A stretch of DNA of 64,000 nt, from contig OX465281.1 in the NCBI GenBank assembly GCA_949987705.1, forward strand, positions 162,888,393 to 162,952,392. Reading direction: 5' to 3'. The DNA comes from Thereva unica (taxonomy: Eukaryota > Arthropoda > Insecta > Diptera > Therevidae). Positions 18,157 to 28,830 of this stretch are shown piece after piece (positions within the stretch are counted from its first letter, which is position 1; every line of letters starts with the position of its first letter). The notes under the pieces were generated by a model, which had not been told where the DNA came from, searched no databases, and was given only the letters and a program-made list of their open reading frames with translations. The position numbers and the translations under genes were made by a program.

Positions 18157-19859
18157 TGGGCAAATCCACCAAACTTTTAACCTTCGTGATCCAGAGATTG
18201 AGCTTGAAAATTTCGTATTTAACTTCATTAATGAGTCAAATAAATTTTCATTCACTATTATTCACCTAAAGAACAATAAGTGTACACAGATTCAAGGCCA
18301 TGAATTCCTTTTTTCTTTGTCTACAAGCGATTTAAGATGAAAAAACACGAAATAAGCGATTGAAGCTCAAGAAAAATTTCGTATTCTTCACAACTTTATT
18401 TGTGCGGCCCAAAATATATTGGCATAAAAATACCAACTTTTACTCGTTTAAACCTTTCTACAAAACATATCAAAGGCTGAATAGTGTGCCCTCAATGAGA
18501 AAAAAATTATACGTATTTTAGTGAGTGAAGTCAACTTTTTAAAAAAATAATTTCAGTCTCTTCTTATGGACTTTTCAGACGCGGCCCTTCAATTACGGGA
18601 AAATTTTTTATACTATCTTCAAATACTCGAAAAAACAAAAATTTTAAGCCACGTCTCGATGATGTGCCCTACATTAATAAAGAATACGAGCACTTAGACG
18701 TTGTAATGAAAAAACGAAACTAGTTTTAAAATAACACATTTTTTGATGGCACATCAAAGATTTCACGGGAGGAAGGTCTATATGAGTTGTTACCACTGTA
18801 TTTTATCATGTTTGATTGGATTGTAAATGGGCCATCATTATATTTTTGTTAAAAAAAATTCTAAGTTGTTAAGGAAACTCATATTTACTCCTCTTTACTT
18901 TATAGTCCCGGCGCACTGTGTGACCCAGCTAATTTTTTTGTTTTAAATAATATAATTCTAGAAAAAAAATAGCCAATTGTAATTGTTAAAGATTCTACTT
19001 GCTGCTGAAGTATAATGTAGATGTAGATTATAAAGTAGAAAGTAGTGAAGATTATAAAAACGATCAAAAGTAGGAAAAAAATTTTAGTAGTTAAAAAAAA
19101 CAAATTTCCTTAGTTTTTTTTAAAAAAAATAATGTACATATCTTTCGATCAACCACAGTCAAAATAGAATTCTACTTTATCGACATGGTATTTATAGACA
19201 TCAGGCTGTTGATTTTTGTAAACATTCAGTCAGACAATCAGGTGCTTCTGTTACGTTCTATGTTGAAACTATTTAGACTATTTTTGCGAACTTAAAAAAG
19301 GTAAGTATTTATGAACACTTATTTAAAACAAAATGAGTAGTTAACGATTCTATATTTATCTTATAAACGAAGTAGAATATAACCTGAAACTCAGCTAACA
19401 ACGAATAAGGCGCAAAAAGTCAGAGAGAAGAGGAAAATTGCTGCCGAAAAACGTGAGCAAAAAATCTTACAAAAACGTAAAGCCCGTGAGAAACCAATCG
19501 ACGACCATAATATTCCTTTGAAACGTAGAAGACCAAACTCTTATTTTTTTGAATTTACAAATTTTTTTTAGTTCTGGGATATAACTTCTAACTTATTTAA
19601 AACTCAAATAAATATTATTAAATATCAGCAAAAAACAATAATGCCAAAACGACGAGAAAATTTTTCCATTCTAAGCGTATGAAAGCTATGTATTATTACG
19701 TCTTTAATTTGAATGGCCTGGAGGTAAAACTAAGAACGCCAACAATTTTTCACTAATAATAGGTATACAAATACGTATACAAAGTCCCAATAGTGTGTCT
19801 TGAAAAAAAAATTAAGAAAAAAAAAAATCTCGAAATCAACAGTTTGGTGGATTTGCCCA
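18157..19859. mobile_element. Non-autonomous DNA transposon in the Gypsy leader
   Basis: A perfect 19-bp inverted terminal repeat, TGGGCAAATCCACCAAACT at 18157-18175 and its complement at 19841-19859, is flanked by TATA on both sides (18153-18156, 19860-19863), so the duplication is TA or TATA, as for Tc1/mariner-like elements. The 1.7-kb interior is AT-rich; a stretch near 19405-19560 encodes a very basic peptide-like run (Lys/Arg/Glu) without a full ORF. No transposase is visible. The right end stops 14 bases before the gag ATG. Confidence 0.75.
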
Positions 19860-19873
19860 TATACATATATACA

Positions 19874-20785
19874 ATGAATCCCGAAGAAAGCAAAGAAGGA
19901 TCTTTCCCCAACCTTATGTTCGATGAAACCAACTCAGGCGCTTCCAAATCCAAAATGCAGAACGAAAATGACATTCACCCAACAAACAATAACATGCTTA
20001 GTCCACACATAGCTTCCATGAAAATACCACCCTTTTGGCCAAACAGACCTGACCTGTGGTTTATACAAGTGGAGACTCAGTTTAGAGTGAAATGCATAAA
20101 ATCTTCGAACACTAAATACGACTACTTGGTGTCGTCATTACCGCCGGAGACAATGGAAATTGTCGCCGACGTTCTGCTAAACCCTCCACAAGAAAACAAA
20201 TTCGAACATTTGAAAACAACCCTCCTGCTTCGTAGTAGAGACTCAGAGGAACGTAGACTCGACGCTCTCCTACACAAGGTCGAAATAGGAGACTCTAAAC
20301 CTTCTGAGCTGTATAGGCAGATGGAATCTTTGGCAGGAGGAAATAGCCTCGTTAACCCGTCTCTTCTAAAAAAACTAAGGATTAATAAACTCCCTTCCTC
20401 AATGAAGGCCTGCATTATTGCAATAGAAAATTCCCATAGTCAGGATGAAGTATTTTCCATCGCGGATAGAATCTTCGATTCTTCTTCTACTTATAACGTT
20501 TCCGAAATTAGAACATCCCCAAACACTACAGAAAACACTCTCAATAAAGTAATGCAACAACTTCATGAATTTTCAAAGCGACTGGGAAGCATCGAACTTA
20601 ACAGGTCAAGAACAAAGTATCGTAACTCTTCCAAAAGCCGGTTTTACCACAAATCCAAATCACCTTCTAAATATAATGAAAATTTATGTTGGTACCATAG
20701 AAAATTCGGGCAAAAGGCCAAGAAATGCATTAGTCCATGCAAAAATAATACTCATATTAGTGATGATTCAAAAAACCTAAAGTAG
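19874..20785 (+). CDS. gag: Gypsy Gag protein
   Basis: 303 residues from ATG 19874. The [20 protein letters not shown] segment near residue 60 is characteristic of CsRn1-like Gag, followed by a capsid-like helical region and a basic Ser/Arg-rich linker. A C-terminal zinc motif CWYHRKFG...KKC...C has the clade's Cys-His variant instead of a classical CCHC knuckle. The gene ends TAG 20783-20785, just past a slippery heptamer that would deliver ribosomes to pol. Upstream in-frame codons back to 19793 lie in the inserted DNA element and are not part of the protein. Confidence 0.9.
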   Translation: MNPEESKEGSFPNLMFDETNSGASKSKMQNENDIHPTNNNMLSPHIASMKIPPFWPNRPDLWFIQVETQFRVKCIKSSNTKYDYLVSSLPPETMEIVADVLLNPPQENKFEHLKTTLLLRSRDSEERRLDALLHKVEIGDSKPSELYRQMESLAGGNSLVNPSLLKKLRINKLPSSMKACIIAIENSHSQDEVFSIADRIFDSSSTYNVSEIRTSPNTTENTLNKVMQQLHEFSKRLGSIELNRSRTKYRNSSKSRFYHKSKSPSKYNENLCWYHRKFGQKAKKCISPCKNNTHISDDSKNLK

Positions 20786-20800
20786 CTACCGCGTCCGCGG
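20770..20800 (+). promoter_or_regulatory. Gag-Pol -1 ribosomal frameshift signal
   Basis: A AAA AAC (20770-20776) is a perfect slippery heptamer in the Gag frame. The -1 frame is open from 20767 and becomes pol. A CCGCG-TC-CGCGG inverted repeat at 20789-20800, 13 bases later, could contribute to a downstream structure. The overlap of the two frames is only 19 bases, which pins the shift to this site. Confidence 0.75.
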
Positions 20801-23800
20801 CAACGGGGCTCAGCACTACATCACGCCGCCTTTTCGTCACTGATAGAGCGCACAAAACTAGGTTCTTAGTAGACACAGGTGCCGAAGTCTCAGTAATCCC
20901 TAAAAAGGAGTACCCTAACTATACTTTCAAACAAATTCTTAACCTAGTTTCGGCCAACGGTACACAAATCTCAACATATGGCCTCAAAAATCTAACCCTC
21001 GATCTCAAACTACGTCGTCCTTTCGAACACACCTTTATAGTCGCAGCAGTCGAACATGCTATTCTCGGTGCCGATTTTCTGTACAAATATAATCTACTAG
21101 TTGACTTACGACAAAGAAGGCTCATAGACAAAACCACTTCACTTACGGTCAACTGCATAGCACGAGCCGTAGATTATAGCTCGCTAAAACTATGCGCTCT
21201 AGATGGGGAATACGGTAACATTTTAAATGAATTTAGTGCACTCAAAGCACCACCTAATTTTAACACAAAAGTGTTGCATAACGTAGTGCACCATATAAAT
21301 ACACAGGGGGCACTCCCTTCCGCTCGACCACGAAGACTTAATGCAGAGAAATACAAGGTGGCGAAAGAGGAATTTCAAACCATGGTGAGATTAGGAATAT
21401 GCCAAATTTCATCATCGTCAGTCGCTTCTCCATTACACATGGTACCCAAGAAAAACTCGAACGACTGGAGACCTTGTGGAGATTATAGACTATTGAATGC
21501 AGCAACCGTCTTTGATAGATACCCGTTGCCTAATATTCAGGATTGCAACATCAACTTACATTCGTGCAAAATATTTTCTCATATCGATTTAGTCCGAGCT
21601 TACCACCAAATACCGGTGGCACCTGAGGATGTATATAAAACCGCCGTAACGACCCCCTTTGGTCTATTTGAAATCGTGCGTATGCCTTTCGGCGTAAAAA
21701 ACGGGGCACAAACATTCCAAAGATTTATAAACGAAGTCTTAGAAGGTTTAGATTTTACTTTTGCTTATATAGACGACATTTTAATAGGAAGTCCATCGCC
21801 CGAAGAACATAAAAAACATTTAAGATCTTTATTCGCTAGATTACAAGAATACGGTATTTCTATAAACCCGTCTAAATGCACTTTTGGCGCCAACAAATTA
21901 GATTTTCTGGGACATACCATTTCAGAAAAAGGAATCACACCTTCCGAAACTCGCGTAAAAGCAATAACTGAATTTCCCAGACCTTCTACAGTCAAAAAGC
22001 TTCAGCGTTTCTTGGGCATGATAAATTATTATCATAGGTTTATCCCACAAATTGCCACCATAGCTACACCCTTACATGATGTGCTCAAAGGCACACACCC
22101 CAAAAAGTCATGCAAACAAACCATCTCATGGGACAGCACACACGAAAATGCTTTCCAGGAACTAAAAAAACAATTAAATGCGTACACTCTTCTTGCGCAC
22201 CCAGACCCGAAGGCGCAAATCAGCCTTTGGACAGACGCATCTAACGACGCAGTAGGAGCGGTCCTACAACAATACAGCGGAAACCAATGGCATCCATTGA
22301 GTTTCTTTTCGAAACGTTTACAATCTGCTGAAAGAAAGTATTCCACCTTTGACAAAGAGCTTTTAGCCGTTTATCGGGCAATCAAGAGGTTCAGATACTT
22401 TTTAGAAGGAAAAAACTTCACGGTCTTCACAGACCACAAACCCTTAACCAAAGCTTTGTGTACCAAATCGGAAAAATCACCCAGGCAAACCAACCACTTA
22501 AACTACATATCCGAATTTACCAATGACATTAGATATGTAAAAGGAAGCCTGAATGTAGTCTCTGACTCACTCTCAAGATGCCATATAGACGCTATGAGAA
22601 TCGACGAAAAAATCGATTTCCAAACACTTGGTAGCCTTCAAGATGTAGACGTAGAGTTAAAAAAGATCCTCACTGAATCAACCAATAACTCGAACAACAC
22701 CTCCTTTAAATTAAAAAAAGTACACATACCTATGGAAGACGTACACATATGGTGCGAAACTTCGACCAATACAAGTAGGCCATACGTCCCAGAACAAATA
22801 CGACGAACGATTTTTAACAATCTTCACAATTTATCCCATCCAGGTATAAGGGCGAGTAGAAAATTAATCACAGCCAAATACTTCTGGCCAAAGATTAATC
22901 AGGACGTAAACCTGTGGGCTAAGACGTGTATCCCCTGTCAAAAGGCGAAAATACACCGACATATATCATCCCCACACGGCAACTTTAAAGTTCCGAGCGG
23001 CAGGTTCGAACATGTCCATATGGACATTGTAGGTCCACTCCCACCCTCCAACGGTTACACGTATCTTCTTACGCTTAAAGACCGTTTCTCACGTTGGCCA
23101 GAAGCAATACCAATTAAAAATATTTCGGCCAGTACTATTGTTCACAGTTTTCTCCACCAATGGATTGCAAGATACGGTGTGCCTCAAACAATCACCACAG
23201 ATCAAGGAACGCAGTTTGAGTCAATTCTTTTCAAAGAACTCACCAACATATTAGGTAGTAATCGAATCAGAACGACCACGTACCATCCTCAGTCTAATGG
23301 TTTCGTGGAAAGATTCCACAGACATCTAAAAGTCGCGATCAGAAGCACAGAGGAGCCTAACAAATGGTACCACAACTTACCGTGGATGCTTTTAGGAATC
23401 CGCTCAGCCATAATGGATGATTTAGGTTTAACCACATCACAAATACTTTATGGACAATCATTAAGACTGCCCGGAGAGCTAATTACTACAAGCACACAAT
23501 CAGAAATTACTAGTACACTAGCAAGAGAAATCAAAGATACAGTAAAAAAAAATAAGACCTCAAACAATCAGAAATAGACGACAATACAACATATTTGTCC
23601 CACAAGAGCTGGAGGCATGTACGCATGTATTCGTAAAAGAAAACATATACAAAGGTTCACTACACCCTCCATATACCGGGCCACACAAAGTACTTACCAA
23701 AAACGAAAAAACATTTAAAATTCTCATGAATGGAAACGAAACAACAATTAATATTGACAGAATAAAACCAGCTCACATACTAAACACAAATGTTTTTAGC

Positions 23801-23854
23801 TCGAACTATTTGACGAGACCTCAAAATAAGAAAAAAGTAATTTTCCAAATATAA
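20773..23854 (+). pseudogene. pol: Gypsy Pol polyprotein (protease, RT, RNase H, integrase), one late frameshift
   Basis: No own start: entered by -1 frameshift from gag. Order seen: aspartic protease ([13 protein letters not shown], ~20860), reverse transcriptase ([22 protein letters not shown] at ~21766), RNase H ([14 protein letters not shown], ~22227; FTDHKPL), integrase with HHCC zinc site ([10 protein letters not shown]...CIPCQ), and catalytic [16 protein letters not shown] and [12 protein letters not shown]. The frame breaks at a run of nine A (23544-23552), so the ORF stops at 23577; the integrase C-terminus (FVPQELEACTHVF, ...DRIKPAH) continues in the other frame to TAA 23852-23854. 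One A fewer restores it, so this is a single-base insertion or an assembly error. Confidence 0.92.
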
Positions 23855-24142
23855 AAAATAAAATAGAATTCTTCCCTGTATACTAAAATTCCAACTAAAG
23901 ATAAATATACATAATATTTTTTTTTCTCTTTTGTCTAAAATTAATAGAATAAGTAATACAAGTATAAGATATCGAAATTAGCTAAACTTGAAATATAAAT
24001 AAAACTTGAATAATGAATCAAAGTAAAATGTTCAGTTGTTATTTAAAATCAATTAATATAATCCAATATAAATAATTCAATATAAATACAACAATTTGCT
24101 GTAATTAGAAAGAAATTAGTTTATAATCCCCTAATTGTTTAA

Positions 24143-24858
24143 GGGGGCATGACACTTTTGCGGCTTCAAAAAATCATTTTTTTTTTTTTTCATATTTTGT
24201 TAGATAAAAGCTTCAAGAATGTGTGTACGAAGCGGCATAATGATGCCAATGGCAAGCGGCATGATGAAAAAAAAATTTATTCCAGTGCAAACATGTTATA
24301 AAACTTTAAACGCGTTTTTCTCGAAACCACATTTTCAAAGTCGGTTCCCACGATTACTCGGAAACTAATCAACCGATGTTATTTTTTTTTTCTTAATCTT
24401 GAAGCTAACAATATTCTGTGGTCCCTAACGGACGTTTTTTTTTTTTTTTGCATTTTTACTATATTTTTTACATACTTGAAGATACAACTTTTCAGTCAAA
24501 ATCAGTACCTAAACTTTGAATGTCCGCCATTTTATCAAAAACACGAAATTAAAAAAAAACATCCGTTAAGGACCAGCAAAAATGGTCATGTTTAAAATAG
24601 CGTATTGGTTTTTGCTTTCAGATAAAACCTGTCTCCACAATCCTGGGAACCGCGAAGCTTGTCCAATGGAACACCTCAACTTCACGGGCCAGTGGGGGGG
24701 AGGGGCGGGGGTTAAGGGTGTTAAATAAAATATAATTTTGTTCATTAATACGAGTACTTTCAATTGCAGAAAACCTTATACCTCTACGTCTCTTCGTTTG
24801 CTCAAAAAAAATTATCAAAAAACCACACGAAAAACGGCCGCAAGAGTGTCATGCCCCC
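24143..24858. mobile_element. TTAA-flanked (piggyBac-like) non-autonomous element in the Gypsy 3' region
   Basis: TTAA at 24139-24142 and 24859-24862 bracket inverted ends GGGGGCATGACAC... of about 22 bases with one mismatch. The 716-bp interior has poly-T/A tracts and an ACGCGTTTTTCTCGAAAC motif shared with the foldback element at 54641. No transposase is present. piggyBac elements duplicate TTAA; the terminal sequence here is of the non-autonomous kind. Confidence 0.82.
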
Positions 24859-25132
24859 TTAAGTTTAATTTTCCTCCTAAAATTTATAAATATATTTTTC
24901 TTTTTCTTCTAAAGTTTAATAGAATTTAAGTAAACTTGAAATGTTAAAACAAAACGAATTTTCCTTAATAGAATATAGAAATGTAAATCAGAACCACTAT
25001 GTTAAAAACTGCATCGACTATGGAAGATTATAAACCTATGTAAATTAGCTTAAGATTAATTATGTTCTTTAACAATGCATCCAAAAATTGTTTATATCAA
25101 CTTCGTACCGAAATTCATTCAGGGGGGAGTAT

Positions 25133-25410
25133 TGTGGCAGTCGCAATTCGACCACTACGCCACCGGAGAATTATGGCAAAAATACCGCCCACGCTAAAAT
25201 ATCGATATGAACTGATATTTCCGGCATTCACAAATGGACCGAGGAGAAGAAGAGACGCGAGTGCGGAGTTGATAGTAAAATCTAAAAGCATCGTTGTAAA
25301 CACTTTTAAATTAAACGTACAGTTTCTATCAGAATAGTTCCTCTTTTCATTTTTGTGCGGTACGCTAATAAATTATTCAAATTGCAATTAAAACAAAAAT
25401 AATCGCAAAA
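25133..25410 (+). repeat. 3' LTR of the Gypsy element
   Basis: Identical as read to the 5' copy at 16596-16873; preceded by the purine tract AGGGGGGAG and followed by GGTAG, the second copy of the target duplication. Confidence 0.93.
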
Positions 25411-25561
25411 GGTAGTATGGAGTTTCGCTTACAGACAAAGTAGGAAAGGACCATGGGAGCAGTATGCAGTGGATACATTTCGATTTAAAAACAGAATTTC
25501 ACAACTGAGTGTAATAATAAATCCGGTTTTAGAAAATAAAATAAAAATGTTCAACAAGTAG

Positions 25562-26485
25562 CATATTGTTTTTTATTATGATCATTCCCTAGTTGTTTTT
25601 CAGGTTTTGTTTGGAAGCCCACCCTCACTGACAAGTGATTGACGTAGTTCCGTGACCTAGAAAAGAGTTCCCACGCTACAGGGGGCCCACTAACTACTTC
25701 TACACCTCCCACAGACATGATGTACCCGTCGAGCCATCGAGTTCTCAACATTCGCCCCAGCCCCCGCCCCCGCCTCCGCCCCCGCCGTCGCCATCGCCAT
25801 CGCTAATACTTCCGCTGCACTCCCCTCCACATCTCCGCACTCAAACTTTCACCTTCGCGGCGCACAAGTGGGCGTGCCTCACACACACAACAATAACAAC
25901 GATGACCTTGATCTACTCAAACAATTAATACGTCTGGCACACATTCCAAGGTCACCCACTTACCATAATTACAGGTTAATGACCTGTCAACCAATTGACA
26001 TAATTACACGTGATTAATCACCTTGACCTAAATCCCAAAACCGGTTTTGGTTCCCGTCCCAAACCGCCCTAATACCTACTTATGTCAAAAATATTTCTGT
26101 ATTTCTGGGACTTTTTATGAGTTAAGCCTATTTAAGACGCAAGATGCAGCAAATGCTGATGGCACATTATGGTTTCAGTCATTATTTTACCATAAAGTTC
26201 TATAGATGTAAGGGCGTACAGTATTTGCAATAAACTGGCACAATTCGAAATCCGTCGATTTTATACACGTCCACTTGCGAGCACCTCTGACGCAATACTG
26301 ATTCGGTCTCTTTCACATAACATACATAGGTGAATTGTGCGATCTACAAAAATGACCGATGTATACGTTATCACTTTTTTACTCTTAATTCGGGCTCTTT
26401 TTCGCCATAGGGTTTTAGAGTAGGCTTTTTAAGGTCAGTTTATAACAAAGTCAGAATTTACAGGAATTTTGAGTTAGGTCACTTT
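25562..26485. other. Unassigned sequence right of the Polinton
   Basis: Contains a C-rich low-complexity run (about 25752-25803, CCCCCGCC-type then GCCATC repeats), a (CA)n patch, and ordinary AT-rich DNA. TATTTAAGACGC near 26130 and GCAATAAACTGGC near 26228 could be a promoter and polyadenylation pair of an LTR, but no second copy is present. I see no gene. Confidence 0.4.
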
Positions 26486-26493
26486 CATTCTAA

Positions 26494-26850
26494 GGGTGCG
26501 AAATGTAAACGCAAGCAGCTCGACTGGAGTCGATCAAAAAATTTTTGTGATCGGCTCGAGTGCTTGTCATGTAAACCGAGCTTGAAAGCTTGAGTGCTCG
26601 AAATTGAGAAAGTTAGGCCTGTAAATGTGTCTAAAGGTAATGTGTGGGAATATGAGGAGACAAAAATATTAATGAAGAAATAAAAGCACGATAAAAGGAA
26701 GAAATAAAAGAAATATAATAGTAACTTCAAATGACAGCTAAAGAACTCAAGCTCAGTTTAAGCTAATATGCCGCTTCAAGTAGGCAGAGCATTATACGCG
26801 CTCGAGTTCTTGAGATTTTCAAGCCTTCGAGTACTCAAGCTGTCATGGAA
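26494..26850. repeat. Inverted-repeat element next to the BEL gag fragment
   Basis: AGCTTGAGTGCTCGAA (26587-26602) pairs with TTCGAGTACTCAAGCT (26826-26841) with one mismatch, within a region rich in CTCGAG/CTTGAG words. It looks like a small non-autonomous element or a decayed palindrome that truncates the BEL gag at about 26843. Ends and duplication are not clear. Confidence 0.4.
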
Positions 26851-27114
26851 ACGTAGTAATAATTTCTATGAATTCCTTTAAACTCTTGGTTGATTCCACA
26901 TTTAATTTGGACTGACCTATGAGACATTTTAATTGGTGGTTGACTAATATTCGAGTGTTCTCAAAACCTTCCTTAAGTTTAGTCCATGCTGGCTCATAAT
27001 CTTCATTTGGGACCGGGATATGCCTTAAAATTCGCTCCGCATCTCCGACTAATGAAGTTTTCAGTTGGTGTAATTTCTGGACTGGCTTAAGGTTTGTATT
27101 GTTGTGAACTAATG
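26843..27114 (-). pseudogene. BEL/Pao element 2: internal Gag fragment
   Basis: The minus strand encodes a Gag segment (VQKLHQLKTSLVGDAERIL, then AWTKLKEGFENTRILVNHQL) typical of BEL/Pao. It continues the N-terminal Gag part at 41691-42169; the two join across a 13-bp target duplication of the jockey LINE that separates them. It ends at about 26843 in unrelated sequence, so most of this BEL element is missing. Confidence 0.8.
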
Positions 27115-27252
27115 GAGTTTCGATCTGGCAGCGATCGTGTTCAGACGTTTTGTTTGAAGCGCTCGCCCGCATCAGCTATAACAGTACAGTAGAAGTAAAT
27201 TAACAAATAGCAGTACTCAAGTCGGAGCTGTTTAATTCTTGTTTTCGGTGGC

Positions 27253-28779
27253 GTGCGACTCTTTCGGACGCTGAAAAGAAGTGTATCAGTGGAAATGCCT
27301 GAAGGTGGGGGCGCCCTTGGCCCCCAGCCTAAAAGAACTATTAGAAAGAAGCCACGTAAGGTGAATGCTACTAAGGATGAAAGCCTTAAGGCCCCGGCGG
27401 AGGACCCAGACTTTATGAAGGAGATCAGGGATAGCCCTGATAGGTGTGACTCAAAGGAAGCAGACGCGGCACAATCGGCGTTGGACTCTACAGGCAAAGA
27501 AAAAACTATTATTAATAGAGATAAGTCGGTTAATCTGAATATTATTGATAATACTGATTCTCAAAACATTGTTAACGTTGAAATTCATAATTCCCAGGTT
27601 GGTGGCGATTGCCACAATTTATTTGATATGGACACAAATAGTGTAGAAGTGGCTGATTTCGTAGATAGAATAAATAAAGATTTAAATTTCACATTAGTTA
27701 AAAAAGGTGCGTAGGTTCCTTTGAGAACTGAGGATAATCCCAAAGTGACCACTGGGAATAGGTTCAGTCCCCTTCAGACGGAAGAAGTTCAACTTCCCTC
27801 TACTGCCACACAATCGGAGTCGATTTCGGCCCCAAACAATAATAAAATTAAATGGCGCCCTCCTATCTTTCTTTGGGGAGTTAAACCCACTACGGTGTTG
27901 GAATTTTGTAGGTCGCAGCAGAATAATGAAGTTAATTATCGAATTCAAAAGCTTAGTCACAATAAAGCTAAGTTCTTTGTGGATCAACCTATGATGCATA
28001 CCAAAATTATAGAATTATTGAGGGAAACCAAGGCAGATGCGTTTACCTTCACGCCAAAACAGGCTAAAGGTGAAACATGGGTGCTGAAAGGACTTACGGG
28101 GAATCTCTCAGCAGATGAGGTTCGAGTTGAATTAGAGGCTCGCAATAAAGCATTAAAAATCCAGTGGGTTAAACCCATAGTTTCAAAAAAAGCACACTTG
28201 AATTTTGTGGACAACTTTTTAATTAAATTAGAACCTGGTTCCTCGGGAAAGGAGCTGTTCAAAATAAGAACTATTGCATATCACGTTATTAAATTCGAAA
28301 AACCAATGAAAAAAGAATTCATTCAGTGTTTTAGGTGCCAGGCCTTCGGGCACATAAGCGTGAATTGTGCAAATAATTGCAAATGCGTTAGGTGCGGGTC
28401 TAACTGTGGAGACTCATGTCCAAGGAAAGGTGAAAAGGAGAACACCAAAGCAAAATGTGCCAACTGCGGAGGGGAGCACCCGGCTAACTTCAGGGGCTGT
28501 CCCAATTTTATTGCCTACGTTAATAGAATAAGGGAGAATATTCTGAATATTAGAAGGAAAAAAGAGGAAAGAAATGTGTTCACGACCAACCCTTCTTACC
28601 AATCTGTAAAAGCTGGTGTTTCATATGCCAATGTTGTCTCCAGTGTCCAGAATTCGAACTCTGCTTCGTTTGGAGATTTTGCTGAGCAATCAGCGAAACT
28701 GATTAATGCCCTTAGGGACGCGGTAAAGGAAATTACTGGCCTTCTGGCTGGTCTTCTACAAGCGGTTGGGAGGAGATAA
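27253..28779 (+). pseudogene. Jockey LINE ORF1 (zinc-knuckle nucleic-acid-binding protein)
   Basis: About 508 codons in one frame, interrupted by TAG 27712-27714; the likely start is ATG 27253 or 27295. The C-terminal half has the region that precedes the zinc fingers in jockey ORF1 proteins (FFVDQPMMHTKIIELL) and three zinc knuckles (CFRCQAFGHISVNC, CVRCGSNCGDSC, CANCGGEHPANFRGC). ORF1 coats LINE RNA in the ribonucleoprotein. The N-terminus is Lys/Pro-rich and poorly conserved. One nonsense change is the only break seen. Confidence 0.85.
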
Positions 28780-28830
28780 GGCGGCGGCCTTTTCTCTTCC
28801 CAAACCACCGTCATTACAGAACTATCCATT

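Larger units (their letters stand above)
16596..25410 (+). mobile_element. CsRn1-like Gypsy LTR retrotransposon
   Basis: Two 278-bp LTRs (16596-16873 and 25133-25410) are identical as read and flanked by a 5-bp duplication GGTAG (16591-16595, 25411-25415). A primer-binding site TGGTGACCCCGA starts at 16875 and matches the 3' end expected of tRNA-Trp, the primer used by the CsRn1 clade. A purine tract AGGGGGGAG precedes the 3' LTR. Gag and pol are encoded between. Two non-autonomous DNA elements lie inside (18157-19859 and 24143-24858). Identical LTRs mean insertion was very recent relative to polB decay. Confidence 0.93.
1..25561. mobile_element. Polinton/Maverick element 1 (left terminus not seen, two later insertions)
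   Basis: The block carries the diagnostic Polinton set: protein-primed polB, chromodomain integrase, A32/FtsK-like packaging ATPase, adenain-like protease and jelly-roll capsid proteins, arranged in compact, mostly minus-strand clusters. Polintons are large self-synthesising DNA transposons or integrated viruses, normally 15-20 kb. Removing the RTE LINE (10924-14204) and the Gypsy (16596-25410) leaves about 13.5 kb here. I could not find terminal inverted repeats: the start of the window does not match, inverted, the DNA right of 25561. The left end may lie outside the window and the right end may be a little beyond 25561 or lost. polB is decayed while most other genes are open. Confidence 0.93.
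16544..25561 (+). pseudogene. Small ORF (65 codons plus stop) split by the Gypsy insertion
   Basis: The 5' part is 16544-16595 and the 3' part is 25416-25561. Ignoring the Gypsy and one copy of its GGTAG duplication, an open frame of 65 codons runs from an ATG that overlaps the BIR stop (ATGA) to TAG 25559-25561, just after a polyadenylation-like AATAAAATAAA. The two parts join in frame with no stop. The protein would be basic, Trp- and Phe-containing, without a signal peptide; I do not recognise it. The overlap coupling and the clean join support a real gene; its short length is the main doubt. Confidence 0.55.

Noticed and set aside
1..25561. Terminal inverted repeats of the Polinton
   Set aside because: The first 140 bases, inverted, do not match anything I can see right of 25561; left end probably outside the window.
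26100..26240. Possible solo LTR (TATTTAAG plus AATAAA)
   Set aside because: No TG...CA ends with a target duplication and no second copy in the window.
27115..27172. Extension of the BEL gag ORF to 27172
   Set aside because: The codons beyond 27114 lie in the jockey LINE 5' end; only 26843-27114 is BEL.
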